Below are positions 8,491 to 17,439 of a stretch of 64,000 bases of DNA, piece by piece; positions within the stretch are counted from its first letter, which is position 1; every line of letters starts with the position of its first letter. The stretch is from assembly GCA_005883575.1 (NCBI GenBank), contig VBFH01000029.1, forward strand, positions 1-64,000, read 5' to 3'. Below the pieces are notes generated by a model that had not been told where the DNA came from, did not search any database, and worked only from the letters and a program-made list of their open reading frames with translations. The stretch comes from Chloroflexota bacterium (GTDB lineage Bacteria; Chloroflexota; Dormibacteria; Dormibacterales; Dormibacteraceae). The position numbers and the translations under genes are program-made.

Positions 8491-9107
8491 ATCCTGTCGC
8501 GGTGGTCACAGGGGGATCTGGCGGGATCGGAAGCGAGGTGGTTGCGCAGCTGCGCGGTAAAGGCTGGGACGTGACCTCGCTGAGCCGGCGCGAAGGCTGC
8601 GACGTGTCGGACGAGCACCAGGTCGCCAGGGCGTTCGCGCACCTCGACTCGCTCGACGCGCTGGTCCACTGCGCCGCGGAGCTGATCAAGCGGCCGTTCG
8701 CGGAGCTGAGCGCCGCAGAGTGGGACAGCCAGCTGGGGGCGAGCTTGCGGGGCGCGTTTCTCTGTTCCCGCGAAGCCTTCAGGTTGATGCGCGGCCGCGG
8801 AGGCACCATCGTGATGGTGTCGAGCTTTTCCGGTGTTTTCGGGGCCGAGAAATTTCCGGGCATGTCCGCCTATGTCGCCGCCAAGTCCGGACTCGCCGGG
8901 CTGACCGAGGCGCTGGCGGTCGAAGGCCGCTCCGCAGGCATCCGCGTCAACGCGATCAGCCCAGGCGCAGTCGACACGGCGATGCTGCGAATCGCCGGTG
9001 TCGAGGGACCGGCGCTCCAGCCGGCCGAGGTGGCGCGGATGATCGTCTGGCTGGCCTCACCCGAATCGGCGCCGCTGTCGGGCGCTAATTTGCGTATGGG
9101 CTCATGA
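8487..9107 (+). CDS. short-chain dehydrogenase/reductase
   Basis: The 206-residue classical SDR has the NAD(P)-binding TGGSGGIG at residues 8-15, Ser112-113, and the catalytic pair Tyr129 and Lys133 (YVAAK). It ends with the usual NAISPGAVDTAM. ATG 8487 overlaps the glycosyltransferase stop, and its own stop overlaps the next ATG, so translation is coupled across all three genes. Next to a 6-pyruvoyltetrahydropterin synthase family protein, a sepiapterin-reductase-like role is attractive. That is inference from position, not from a diagnostic residue. Confidence 0.82.
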   Translation: MNPVAVVTGGSGGIGSEVVAQLRGKGWDVTSLSRREGCDVSDEHQVARAFAHLDSLDALVHCAAELIKRPFAELSAAEWDSQLGASLRGAFLCSREAFRLMRGRGGTIVMVSSFSGVFGAEKFPGMSAYVAAKSGLAGLTEALAVEGRSAGIRVNAISPGAVDTAMLRIAGVEGPALQPAEVARMIVWLASPESAPLSGANLRMGS

Positions 9108-9514
9108 CCGCCAACATTCGCATCACCCGCCGGGCAACCTTCGCCGCGGCTCACATCCTCTGTCGAGACGACTGGAGTGAGGAGAAGAACCGCGAGGTCT
9201 TCGGCGCCTGCGTCACCGACCACGGGCACAACTACGTGATCGAGGTCACCGTCGGTGGTCCGCTCGACGCCGCAACGGGGATGGTCGTGAACCTGAAGCA
9301 CGTCGACAGCGTCCTGCGCCGCGAGTTCATCGACGCGGTCGACCACCGCCACCTCAATCGCGACGTCGACTTCATGCAAGGTGTCATACCGACGGCCGAA
9401 AACATCGCGATGGTGGCGTTTCATCGCCTGGAACCGCATTTCAAACCGGCGCGCCTGCTAAAGGTGCGAGTGGTCGAAACCGAGAACAACGCCGCCGAGG
9501 CCACCGTCGACTAG
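9104..9514 (+). CDS. 6-pyruvoyl/6-carboxy-tetrahydropterin synthase family protein
   Basis: The 136-residue protein has the expected zinc ligands His17 (FAAAHIL), His40 and His42 (DHGHNY), with Cys36 just before them. Later it has IPTAENIAMVAFHRLEP, the pterin-binding Glu region. Family members convert dihydroneopterin triphosphate to 6-pyruvoyl- or 6-carboxytetrahydropterin. The SDR plus glycosyltransferase context, with no queC or queE nearby, favours a biopterin-type product over queuosine synthesis. The start overlaps the SDR stop as ATGA. Confidence 0.85.
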   Translation: MTANIRITRRATFAAAHILCRDDWSEEKNREVFGACVTDHGHNYVIEVTVGGPLDAATGMVVNLKHVDSVLRREFIDAVDHRHLNRDVDFMQGVIPTAENIAMVAFHRLEPHFKPARLLKVRVVETENNAAEATVD

Positions 9515-9683
9515 TCCAGACCTCTCGCCAAGCTGAACAACGTCCGGGGCGGGATGGTGATGATCTTGCATTCGGCGGTCCGAATCAGCTGCCAGTGACC
9601 TTCGTGAACCAGGAAGTGATGCACCGTCGGATCTCGAGGAGCCGATAACCGATCTCGGCCTCCTCGGGCACCATGTGGAGCAT
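9511..9683 (-). pseudogene. possible frameshifted small gene in convergent gap
   Basis: Reading leftward from ATG 9683, one frame gives MVPEEAEIGYRLLE. About 9628-9632 the sense appears to move to another frame as DPTVHHFLVHEGHWQL and ends ITIPPRTLFSLARGLD at 9511. Each piece looks protein-like, but I recognise no family. It may be a decayed gene. The remainder of the gap, 9684-9787, is comparatively AT-rich and holds nothing I can name. Confidence 0.3.
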
Positions 9684-9787
9684 GCCAGAAGTCTACGAAA
9701 CGATGTTTGACATGTCTAGCCGAAACCAGAAGATTTATATTCAAAAAGTGCGCCGCGTCAAGCCGCCAATCCTGCCCCAAGCGCCCC

Positions 9788-10726
9788 TTATTCGATGGGG
9801 TGTGCGAGCTTGACCTCGACGATCCCGCCCCGCTCCCGCACCACCAGCGGCGGCTGGTCAAAGGTGGCCGGTCCCCCGACCACCCGCCCATCCCCAAACC
9901 GAAACCGTGAGCCGTGCCACGGGCACGTGACCACCTCCCCTTCCAGCTTCCCCTCGTCCAGCGGGCCCCCCGCATGCGCACACACCGCACCCATCGCGCG
10001 CAGCAACCCCTTTTGCCGCACGATCACCACCGGCAGCCCCTCCGACTCGACCCGACGCATCTCCCCTTCCGGAAAATCGTCACGCGTCCCGACCTTCACG
10101 TAATCCATCGGACCGTCGAAGAACGCGTTGTGATTCACGGCGGTGCCGATCCCAAAGCTGAGATGCCCGCCTACGTACGCCCCCGCGAGGGCGATCAGCC
10201 ATCCACCCGTCGCCAGCGCGATCGCCGTCATATGCGTCCCGGGCGCCCACAAGCGCAGGCCCAGCGACACCAGCTCGATCACAAGGACGAGCGACATGGT
10301 CAGGCCGTGCATGCTCGCCGTCCGCCGCTCGAACCCGTTGGTCTCATGAAAATCGGTAAAGCCGGTGATCGCGGCCAGGATGGCCGCCGCGACGCCGACG
10401 GCCAGAGCGAGGTCGCCGGCGACGGCAGGCACGCGCCCGGTTGCGACGAACAGCCAGTCCGCCAGCACCGCGACAGTCCATGCCCCGATGGGCACGTCCG
10501 TCAGCGCGGGATGCAGCGGGTGTCCGAAGACATAGGTCCCGTGCACAGCGTCCTTGAGCGTTTTTCCCGGTGCGCCTAGGACCTCGTAGAACGCGCCGAC
10601 CGCCGTCTGCACCGCCTCGGCAAGCGGGTCCAGCCACCCCTGGCGGCGCACGATTCGGTCCAGCGTCCGCTCCTTCGCGCGGTTCTGGCGGATCAGTCTG
10701 CGAATGCGCCTGCTGTCGATCTCCAT
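9788..10726 (-). CDS. membrane protein with C-terminal Rieske [2Fe-2S] domain
   Basis: Residues 1-200 form a DUF2231-like membrane region with about four helices, opening GTYVFGHPLHPALTDVPIG. Residues 205-312 are a Rieske domain with cluster ligands Cys249-x-His251 and Cys268-x2-His271 (TCPWHGSRF). It probably transfers electrons at the membrane to an unknown partner. ATG 10726 diverges from gnd. The arrangement is common in Actinobacteria and related phyla. Confidence 0.82.
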   Translation of the reverse strand: MEIDSRRIRRLIRQNRAKERTLDRIVRRQGWLDPLAEAVQTAVGAFYEVLGAPGKTLKDAVHGTYVFGHPLHPALTDVPIGAWTVAVLADWLFVATGRVPAVAGDLALAVGVAAAILAAITGFTDFHETNGFERRTASMHGLTMSLVLVIELVSLGLRLWAPGTHMTAIALATGGWLIALAGAYVGGHLSFGIGTAVNHNAFFDGPMDYVKVGTRDDFPEGEMRRVESEGLPVVIVRQKGLLRAMGAVCAHAGGPLDEGKLEGEVVTCPWHGSRFRFGDGRVVGGPATFDQPPLVVRERGGIVEVKLAHPIE

Positions 10727-10787
10727 GCGTCGTCCGTGGGTCGCGCCTCATTCCGGAAACGCGAGCGGCCAAAGACCTACTTACGAG

Positions 10788-10793
10788 TAAGGT
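10788..10793 (+). promoter_or_regulatory. -10 box TAAGGT, leaderless gnd promoter
   Basis: TAAGGT lies six bases before ATG 10800, which predicts a leaderless transcript. No good Shine-Dalgarno sequence lies at normal distance. Confidence 0.5.
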
Positions 10794-10799
10794 TGGAAG

Positions 10800-12227
10800 A
10801 TGCCCGAGAAGGAGATGGGCGTCGTCGGTCTGGCGACGATGGGCATGAACCTGGCACGCAACCTTGCGTCGCACGGCGTGCGCGTCGGCGTCTACAACCG
10901 GACCCGACAGCGGACCGACGAGTTCATGTCCGCGTACGAAAGGGACGGCGATTTCAGCGCCGCCTATTCGTTCGAAGACCTCGCGCGCATTCTCAAGCCG
11001 CCGCGCGCCGTGCTGGTCATGGTCAAGGCGGGCAAACCCGTGGATGACTCGATCGACGCGCTGACCAAGGTGCTCGAGAAAGGCGACACGATCATCGACG
11101 GTGGCAACTCCTTCTTTCAGGACACGCAGCGCCGCGCGGCTGCGGTCGAGAACCTGGGGCTTGGCTTCATCGGGTCGGGCGTGTCGGGTGGGGAAGAGGG
11201 CGCGCTGCACGGGCCGAGCCTGATGCCCGGCGGCACGCATCACTCCTACGAGCGAGTGGAGGACATGCTGACCGCGATCGCGGCCAAGGTCGACGGCGTC
11301 CCGTGCTGCACCTACATCGGCCCGGACGGCGCCGGGCACTTCGTGAAGATGGTCCACAACGGCATTGAGTACGCGGACATCCAGCTGATCGCGGAGTCGT
11401 ACGACCTCCTGCGGCACGCGCTGAACCTCTCGCCCGATGATCTGGCGGCGGTCTTCCGCGGATGGAACGAGGGGCGGCTGCATTCCTACCTCATCGAGAT
11501 CACTTCGCATGTGCTCGGGAAACACGACGACGGCGCGAAGTCATCTCTCGTGGACGCAATCGAAGACGAGGCGGAGCAAAAGGGCACCGGCCGCTGGACA
11601 AGCCAGTCCGCGCTTGAGCTCGGGGTCCCGCTGACCGGAATCACCGAGGCAGTCTTCGCGCGCATGCTCTCGAGCCAGAAGGCGCAGCGCGTGAGGGCAT
11701 CGGGAATCCTTGCCGGACCGGCAGCGGCGAAAGCACCGAGCGGCCTGGTGGACGACGTGCAGGCAGCCCTCTACGCGTCCAAGATCGTGGCCTACGCGCA
11801 GGGCTTTGAGCACCTCGCGGCGGGCTCCAGGGAGCACGGCTGGAATCTGGACCTCGGCGCGCTGGCGACGATCTGGCGCGGCGGCTGCATCATCCGGGCC
11901 AAGTTTCTCGACCGGATCAAAGATGCCTACGAGCAAGCTCCGGACCTGCCGAGCCTGATGCTGGCTCCCTTCTTCCAGGAGGCCCTCGCCACGGCCCAGC
12001 CGGCGTGGCGCCGCGTCGTCAAAACAGCCATCGACCAGGGGATTCCAATCCCCGCGTTCACGTCCTCGCTCGCCTACTACGACGGCTACCGGCGCGCGCG
12101 TGGACCGGCGAACCTGATCCAGGGGCTGCGCGACTATTTCGGGGCGCACACCTATCACCGCACCGACCGCGCCGGCGCTTATCACACCCGCTGGGCGCAG
12201 GACGGCAGAGAGGTAAAAACGGACTAG
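10800..12227 (+). CDS. gnd: 6-phosphogluconate dehydrogenase, decarboxylating
   Basis: The 475-residue protein is the full-length dimeric type. The N-terminal dinucleotide motif is VVGLATMGMNLARNLA, then NRT at the NADP site. IIDGGNSFFQDTQRR and FIGSGVSGGEEGALHGPSLM follow, with the catalytic KMVHNGIEY near residue 185 and a C-terminal FGAHTYHR. It catalyses oxidation of 6-phosphogluconate to ribulose 5-phosphate, CO2 and NADPH in the cytosol. It stands alone as a transcription unit with a leaderless-type promoter. Confidence 0.95.
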   Translation: MPEKEMGVVGLATMGMNLARNLASHGVRVGVYNRTRQRTDEFMSAYERDGDFSAAYSFEDLARILKPPRAVLVMVKAGKPVDDSIDALTKVLEKGDTIIDGGNSFFQDTQRRAAAVENLGLGFIGSGVSGGEEGALHGPSLMPGGTHHSYERVEDMLTAIAAKVDGVPCCTYIGPDGAGHFVKMVHNGIEYADIQLIAESYDLLRHALNLSPDDLAAVFRGWNEGRLHSYLIEITSHVLGKHDDGAKSSLVDAIEDEAEQKGTGRWTSQSALELGVPLTGITEAVFARMLSSQKAQRVRASGILAGPAAAKAPSGLVDDVQAALYASKIVAYAQGFEHLAAGSREHGWNLDLGALATIWRGGCIIRAKFLDRIKDAYEQAPDLPSLMLAPFFQEALATAQPAWRRVVKTAIDQGIPIPAFTSSLAYYDGYRRARGPANLIQGLRDYFGAHTYHRTDRAGAYHTRWAQDGREVKTD

Positions 12228-12247
12228 GGCGGGGCCGGTTCCCGACG

Positions 12248-12512
12248 TTAGACCGCCGCCACGATCACATTCAGCCCGATCGCGCCGGCCGGCCACACGA
12301 CCAGCGCGACGGCCAGCGTCGTCACGACGGCCCACCTCGTGACCCAGAGCGTGACCACGCTGGCAAAACCGACCATCGCCACGGCGCCGAGGACGGCGCC
12401 CAGGGAGTCGATAGACGCCTCTTCCTTGCCTTCCTTCTCTGAGCATCGCGAACGCGACCACCAGGGCACCGCCCGCGAGAACACGTATCGCCAGGAGAAC
12501 GAACTCTTTCAC
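12248..12512 (-). pseudogene. small membrane protein with apparent frameshift
   Basis: From GTG 12512 the frame reads KEFVLLAIRVLAGGALVVAFAML. The sense then moves to another frame, SEKEGKEEASIDSLGAVLG, and continues with helices to VGLNVIVAAV-like residues ending at 12248. The break is at about 12438-12442 in a CTC-rich dinucleotide run, as if CT or TC had been lost. Rejoined, it would be about 88 residues with three helices, somewhat like DUF3147 proteins. It is either decayed, phase-variable or miscalled. It overlaps the topoisomerase stop by four bases. Confidence 0.45.
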
Positions 12513-13621
12513 GCCGCCCTGGCGGGGCGCTGTGCGCGGGCCAACCTTCGCCGGAGGAGCAACATGACCGCCGCCTCGTCGGCGCGCAGACGTCCGGGAG
12601 TCCTCGCCATCGTGATGCTCAGCGCGACGGCGAGATCACCTTCCATGAAGGTGTCGATCACCGCCGGATGGACGTAGGAGCGGCGGCAGACCGCGCGTGT
12701 ATGACCCAGCTTTCGCGCCACGCTGTCGATCGCTTCGACTACCTTGCGCTTGGCTTCTGTCTCTGATTCGAAGCCCGCGGCTTCGCGCAGCGCGCACGCG
12801 GCGAGCACGGTCCCGGCCCAGGTACGAAAGTCCTTGGCGGTGAAGTCTCCACCTGTGGCGTCGCGCAGATACTGATTCACGTCGTCCGAGCTGACCGTGC
12901 TCCGGTCGTCGTCCGCATCGATGTATTGAAAGAGGTTCTGGCCGGGCAGCTCTTCACAACGCTTGATCACGCGCGCAACGCGTCGATCCGTCACACCGAC
13001 AGACACTTCAACGCCGCTCTTGCCCTTGAACAGAAAGCGGATCGTGGCCCCCTTGACGTCGACGTGCCGGTTACGCAGCGTGGTCAGGCCGAAGGAGTTG
13101 TTCTGCTTCGCGTACTCCTCGTTGCCGACCCGCGCGAATGTCGTCTCGAGCAGCCGGACGATCGTCGCCACGACCTTCTCCTTGGGCAGCCCGTCGCGAC
13201 GGAGGTCGCGCGTGACGCGACGCCTGATGCGCGGCAGCACTTTCCCGAACCCGGCCATGCGGTCGAACTTGTTCGCGTCTCGCGTCTCGCGCCAGCGGGC
13301 GTGGTAGCGGTGCTGCTTGCGCCCCCGCGCGTCCCGCCCGGTGGCCTGAAGATGGCCGCGCGGCCGGGTCGAGATCCATACCTGCTCCCAGGCGGGCGGG
13401 ATCGCCAGGGAGCGGATGCGATCGAGCGTGGCCTGGTCGCGAATGCGCGTGCCCTCACGAGAGATGTATTGGAACTGCTTGCCCTTGCGCACGCGACGGA
13501 TTCCGGGCTCCTCGTCGGAGGTGTAGACGAGGCCGGCTTCTGCCGCCGGGTCTACACCGCCGGCCTCTATGCCGCTGGCCCCTATGCCGCTGTTGGGGGC
13601 GTTACCCCTGGACCGCCCCAT
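12509..13621 (-). CDS. DNA topoisomerase IB
   Basis: The 370-residue protein matches the bacterial/poxvirus-like type IB enzyme. It has KGKQFQYISREG and the catalytic RIRSLAIPPAW region. The core is NEEYAKQNNSFGLTTLRNRH, then AKDFRTWAGTVLAA and the nucleophile Tyr in CRRSYVHPAVID. It relaxes supercoils through a 3'-phosphotyrosine intermediate. The first 25 residues are a low-complexity Gly/Ala repeat outside the usual domain, so a later start is possible. Its first 40 bases overlap the upstream small gene. Confidence 0.9.
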   Translation of the reverse strand: MGRSRGNAPNSGIGASGIEAGGVDPAAEAGLVYTSDEEPGIRRVRKGKQFQYISREGTRIRDQATLDRIRSLAIPPAWEQVWISTRPRGHLQATGRDARGRKQHRYHARWRETRDANKFDRMAGFGKVLPRIRRRVTRDLRRDGLPKEKVVATIVRLLETTFARVGNEEYAKQNNSFGLTTLRNRHVDVKGATIRFLFKGKSGVEVSVGVTDRRVARVIKRCEELPGQNLFQYIDADDDRSTVSSDDVNQYLRDATGGDFTAKDFRTWAGTVLAACALREAAGFESETEAKRKVVEAIDSVARKLGHTRAVCRRSYVHPAVIDTFMEGDLAVALSITMARTPGRLRADEAAVMLLLRRRLARAQRPARAA

Positions 13622-13833
13622 TCCGGCTGTATCGCCGTCTGCAGGGTGCGCTTGCGGGCCCAGAGCCTGGCGATCAGCTCCTCTCGCGAGGTGAGCTCAT
13701 TGCACGGAAAGCCGAGCTGGCACAGGCCCGTGCGGACCTCTGAGGGCAAGTCGTCATCCTCTGGCCTGTAGGGACGGGCGATCTTGGACAGCATCTCTCC
13801 CAGCTGGACCAGCATCCGCTCGTGCTCGCTCAT
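13582..13833 (-). CDS. small hypothetical protein upstream of topoisomerase IB
   Basis: This 83-residue soluble protein has no signal or helix of membrane type. Most of it is charged (MLSKIARPYRPEDDDLP, TSREELIARLWARKRT). It overlaps the topoisomerase start by 40 bases and ends in a Gly/Pro tail within that overlap. I do not recognise the family. Its position suggests translation coupling to the topoisomerase gene. Confidence 0.5.
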   Translation of the reverse strand: MSEHERMLVQLGEMLSKIARPYRPEDDDLPSEVRTGLCQLGFPCNELTSREELIARLWARKRTLQTAIQPEWGGPGVTPPTAA

Positions 13834-13862
13834 GTATCCGAAAAACGCTTTTCGGGGGCGCG

Positions 13863-15044
13863 CTACCGGCTCACCTCTTGGCGAGTCTCGACGAAGGCCC
13901 TGACCGCACGTTCCAGCTCTTCGGGGGAGTGGGCGGCCGAGACCTGGGCCCGGATCCGCGCCTTGCCCTGGGGCACGACGGGATACGAAAAGCCGACGAC
14001 GTAGACCCCCTTCTCGAGCATCGTCGCGGCCATCTTTCCCGCGAGCACGGCATCGCCGATCATCACCGGCACGATCGGGTGATCGCCTGGAATGATCTCG
14101 AATTCTTCCTCGCTCATCCGTGCGCGGAAAAGACTTGTGTTCTCCGCCAGGCGCCGGCGGAGGTCTTTGGCGCTTCGCAAAAGCTCGAGGACCTTGAGGC
14201 TCGCGGCCACGATCGCCGGCGCCACAGAGTTGGAAAAGAGGTAGGGCCGCGAGCGCTGCCGCAGCATGGCCACGAGCTCCTTCCGGCCGGACACATAGCC
14301 GCCGCTCGCCCCGCCGAGCGCTTTGCCCAGCGTGCCCGTGATGGCGTCAATCCGGCCCATCACGCCATGGTGTTCGTGGGTGCCGCGGCCGTTCTCGCCG
14401 ATGAAACCGACCGCGTGCGAGTCGTCCACCATAACCATCGCGTCGTAGCGCTCAGCGAGATCGCAGATCTCAGGCAGCGGCGCCATGTATCCGTCCATGG
14501 AGAAAACGCCGTCGGTCACCACCATCCGGAAGCGCGCAGCGGCGGCCTCCTTGAGCTGGCGCTCGAGGTCGGCCATGTCGCGGTTGGCGTAGCGAAGGCG
14601 CTGCGCCTTGGAGAGCCGGATGCCGTCGATGATGCTCGCGTGGTTGAGCGCGTCGGAGATCACGGCATCGCGCTCGTCGAGCAGGGCCTCGAAGATCCCG
14701 CCGTTGGCGTCGAAGCACGAGGAGTAGAGGATCGTGTCTTCGGTGCCCAGGAACTCCGTCAGCGCGTCCTCAAGCTCCTTGTGCACCTCCTGGGTGCCGC
14801 AGATGAAGCGCACTGACGCCATGCCGTAGCCCCAGCGGTCCAGCGCTTCTTTTGCCGCCTTGATGACCTCGGGATGATCGGCGAGGCCGAGATAGTTGTT
14901 GGCGCAGAGATTCAAGACATCGCGCTCCATGACCGCGACGGTCGAGCCCTGCGGCGAGCCGATCACGCGTTCGGGTTTTTCCAGACCGGCGTCGCGGATC
15001 TCCTGCAGCTGCTGGGTGAGGTGGGATCGCATTCTTTCGAACAT
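13863..15044 (-). CDS. kbl: glycine C-acetyltransferase (2-amino-3-ketobutyrate CoA ligase)
   Basis: The 393-residue alpha-oxoamine synthase has [14 protein letters not shown], the cofactor-side [14 protein letters not shown], and the PLP lysine near residue 241 in [14 protein letters not shown]. It cleaves 2-amino-3-ketobutyrate with CoA into glycine and acetyl-CoA. It follows tdh directly: GTGATG spans the tdh stop, with GGAG four bases before ATG 15044. The pair therefore forms the two-step threonine-to-glycine pathway. Confidence 0.93.
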   Translation of the reverse strand: MFERMRSHLTQQLQEIRDAGLEKPERVIGSPQGSTVAVMERDVLNLCANNYLGLADHPEVIKAAKEALDRWGYGMASVRFICGTQEVHKELEDALTEFLGTEDTILYSSCFDANGGIFEALLDERDAVISDALNHASIIDGIRLSKAQRLRYANRDMADLERQLKEAAAARFRMVVTDGVFSMDGYMAPLPEICDLAERYDAMVMVDDSHAVGFIGENGRGTHEHHGVMGRIDAITGTLGKALGGASGGYVSGRKELVAMLRQRSRPYLFSNSVAPAIVAASLKVLELLRSAKDLRRRLAENTSLFRARMSEEEFEIIPGDHPIVPVMIGDAVLAGKMAATMLEKGVYVVGFSYPVVPQGKARIRAQVSAAHSPEELERAVRAFVETRQEVSR

Positions 15045-16072
15045 CACACGCTCCAATCGAGTACGACCTTGCCGCAAAGGCCGGAGTGGGCGACGGCGAA
15101 AGCCTCCTTGTACTCCTGGTACGGGAAGCGATGCGTGATCACGGGTGAGATGTCGAGTCCGCTCTGTACGAACACGGACATCTGGTACCAGGTCTCGAAG
15201 ATCTGGCGGCCGTAGACACCCTTCACGCTGAGCATCTTGAAGACGACCTGCGACCAGTCGATCGCGAACTCATGGTCGGGCAGTCCCAGCACCGCGATGC
15301 GCCCGCCATGCGCCATGTTGTCGATCATTTCGCGCAAAGCGCTCGGAACGCCCGACATCTCGAACGCGACATCAAAGCCTTCTTTCATCCCGAGCTCCTC
15401 CTGAACTTTGCGCAGCGTCGTCTTCCGCACATCCACCGCGTGGGTGACGCCGACCTTGCGCGCGAGCTCGAGCCGGTAATCGCTGACGTCGGTGATGACG
15501 ACAAATCGCGCGCCGTTGTGGCGTGCCACCATCGCCGCCATCAGGCCGATAGGCCCGGCCCCGGTGATCAGGACGTCCTCGGCGACCAATCGGTACTGGG
15601 TGGCTGTGTGGACTGCGTTGCCAAATGGATCGAAGATCGACGCAACGTCGAGGTCGATCTTCGTCAGGTGCGGCCACAGGTTGCCGGCGGGCATGACGAT
15701 GAACTCCGCGAATGCGCCATCGCGCTGGACGCCAATGCCAACAGTGTTGGCGCACAACGCCCGCCGTCCGGCCATGCAGTTGCGGCAGCGCCCGCAGACG
15801 ATGTGACCTTCGGCCCCGACGATCTCGCCGGGGTAGACCGCCTCGACGCCGTCGCCGAGCTCGACCACCTCGCCCACGAACTCATGGCCGACCACGAGCG
15901 GCGGATGAATGGTGTGCTGCGCCCACTCGTTCCAGCTCTCGATATGGAGGTCTGTGCCGCAAATACCGGTACGCAGGACGCGGATCAATACCTCGCCGGG
16001 CCCAGGCTTCGGTTCGGGGACGTCTTGAAGCCACAGGCTTGGTTCCCCCTTCGCCTTGACCAGCGCCTTCAC
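15044..16072 (-). CDS. tdh: L-threonine 3-dehydrogenase
   Basis: The 342-residue zinc alcohol dehydrogenase superfamily enzyme has the catalytic zinc region [10 protein letters not shown] (Cys38) and GHEF (His63-Glu64). The structural zinc cysteines lie in [15 protein letters not shown], and the NAD-binding sequence is [15 protein letters not shown]. Its length and the downstream kbl fix the assignment as threonine 3-dehydrogenase rather than a generic alcohol dehydrogenase. The start is GTG 16072, with TATTCT nine bases upstream. It is the first gene of the tdh-kbl operon. Confidence 0.93.
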   Translation of the reverse strand: MKALVKAKGEPSLWLQDVPEPKPGPGEVLIRVLRTGICGTDLHIESWNEWAQHTIHPPLVVGHEFVGEVVELGDGVEAVYPGEIVGAEGHIVCGRCRNCMAGRRALCANTVGIGVQRDGAFAEFIVMPAGNLWPHLTKIDLDVASIFDPFGNAVHTATQYRLVAEDVLITGAGPIGLMAAMVARHNGARFVVITDVSDYRLELARKVGVTHAVDVRKTTLRKVQEELGMKEGFDVAFEMSGVPSALREMIDNMAHGGRIAVLGLPDHEFAIDWSQVVFKMLSVKGVYGRQIFETWYQMSVFVQSGLDISPVITHRFPYQEYKEAFAVAHSGLCGKVVLDWSV

Positions 16073-16189
16073 TAGCTCGTGAGAATAAGCGCTCCGGGAA
16101 AGTAGAATCCCGGCGCGGCGGTTGGGCTCGACCGCCGACTTTATGGTGTGCCGGGAAGGCTGGTCGGCAGGAGGTCGGCGGCCGCCCCG

Positions 16190-17401
16190 ATGAGCACTGC
16201 GCAGAGCTTTCTCTTCTTCCTGATCCTGCTCGGCGTCGCCGCCACGGGCTTGCGCCTCGTGTCCCGAACCGCGCCCATCGTCCCCTACCCGGTGCTGCTC
16301 GCCGTCGGCGGCATCCTGATCGGGATCGTCAGCCCGGAGATTGGGGGACTCCGGCTGCCGCCGGTCGGCCCCGATCTGATCCTGCTTGCCTTCGTTCCCG
16401 GGCTTGTGTTCGAGGCCTCGCTGTCACTCGATCTCGGTGAGATGTGGCGGCGTGTGATCCCGATCAGCCTGCTGGCCACGGTAGGAGTTTTCCTGACGGT
16501 CGTCCTGATCGGCTCGCTGGCCCACTACGGGCTCGGCCTGGACTGGGCAAGCGGTTTTCTGCTCGGCGCGATCGTGGCCGCGACCGACCCGATCGCCGTG
16601 GTCAGCCTCCTCCGTCAGCTTGGCGCGCCGCGTGGTCTCGAGGCGATCCTCGACGGAGAGAGCCTGTTCAACGATGGCACCGGTGTCGCCGTGTTCTCGG
16701 CCGTGCTGGGCACGATCCTCACAGGCCATCCCTCGCTCGGGGATGCGAGCCTGAGGTTTGTCTTCGTGACGGTTGCGGGGCTCGCGATCGGTTTGGCCGC
16801 CGGAACCGCCGGCGTCCTTCTCCTCCGACTCGTCCGGGAGGCCGAGCTCGAGATCCTGATCACGCTCGTCCTCGCGTACGGCTCGTACCTCGCGGCCGAC
16901 GTCATCCACGCGTCAGGCGTCGTGTCGGTGGTGACCGCCGGCATCGTGGTCGCTCGCTACGGGAGCCGGACGGGGCGCCTTCAGGGCACGCAGCTGCATG
17001 GTTTCTGGAACCTTCTCGCCTTCGTCCTCAACGCGATCCTCTTCCTCATGGTGGGCATCGCGCTGCCCGCCCAAAGGCTGGTGGCGGTGGCGGGCCTGGT
17101 CCTGGGCGCCTACGTGATCATGTTCGTGGCGCGGGTCATCCCCGTCTACACCTTGCTTGGCCTCGCGGATCTGCGGGGTTCTTCGATCCCGTGGCGCTGG
17201 CGGCACATGACGCTGTGGGGCGGGTTGAGGGGCGCGCTGTCCATCGCCCTCGCGCTTTCGGTGGCGGCGGAAGCGGGCGTCGACCCGAGGGTCTCCGTGC
17301 TGGCGTATGGCATGGTCGTGCTGTCGCTACTGGTGCAGGGCGGCCTGCTGCTGCCTGTGGCCGACCTGCTCGGACTCCGCAAAGCCGCCGTTCCTGTCTG
17401 A
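16190..17401 (+). CDS. CPA1-family sodium/proton antiporter
   Basis: The 403-residue protein has about twelve helices. It carries the CPA1 motifs [16 protein letters not shown] and [16 protein letters not shown], whose Asp residues form the ion-binding site, and the late [18 protein letters not shown]. It probably exchanges Na+ or K+ for H+ across the inner membrane. ATG 16190 is preferred; AGGAGG lies rather far upstream (15 bases). GTG 16148 is the longer alternative. Confidence 0.88.
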   Translation: MSTAQSFLFFLILLGVAATGLRLVSRTAPIVPYPVLLAVGGILIGIVSPEIGGLRLPPVGPDLILLAFVPGLVFEASLSLDLGEMWRRVIPISLLATVGVFLTVVLIGSLAHYGLGLDWASGFLLGAIVAATDPIAVVSLLRQLGAPRGLEAILDGESLFNDGTGVAVFSAVLGTILTGHPSLGDASLRFVFVTVAGLAIGLAAGTAGVLLLRLVREAELEILITLVLAYGSYLAADVIHASGVVSVVTAGIVVARYGSRTGRLQGTQLHGFWNLLAFVLNAILFLMVGIALPAQRLVAVAGLVLGAYVIMFVARVIPVYTLLGLADLRGSSIPWRWRHMTLWGGLRGALSIALALSVAAEAGVDPRVSVLAYGMVVLSLLVQGGLLLPVADLLGLRKAAVPV

Positions 17402-17439
17402 GCGCGCTGCGCGCGGACGTCGGATTAACGTTTTCCGCC

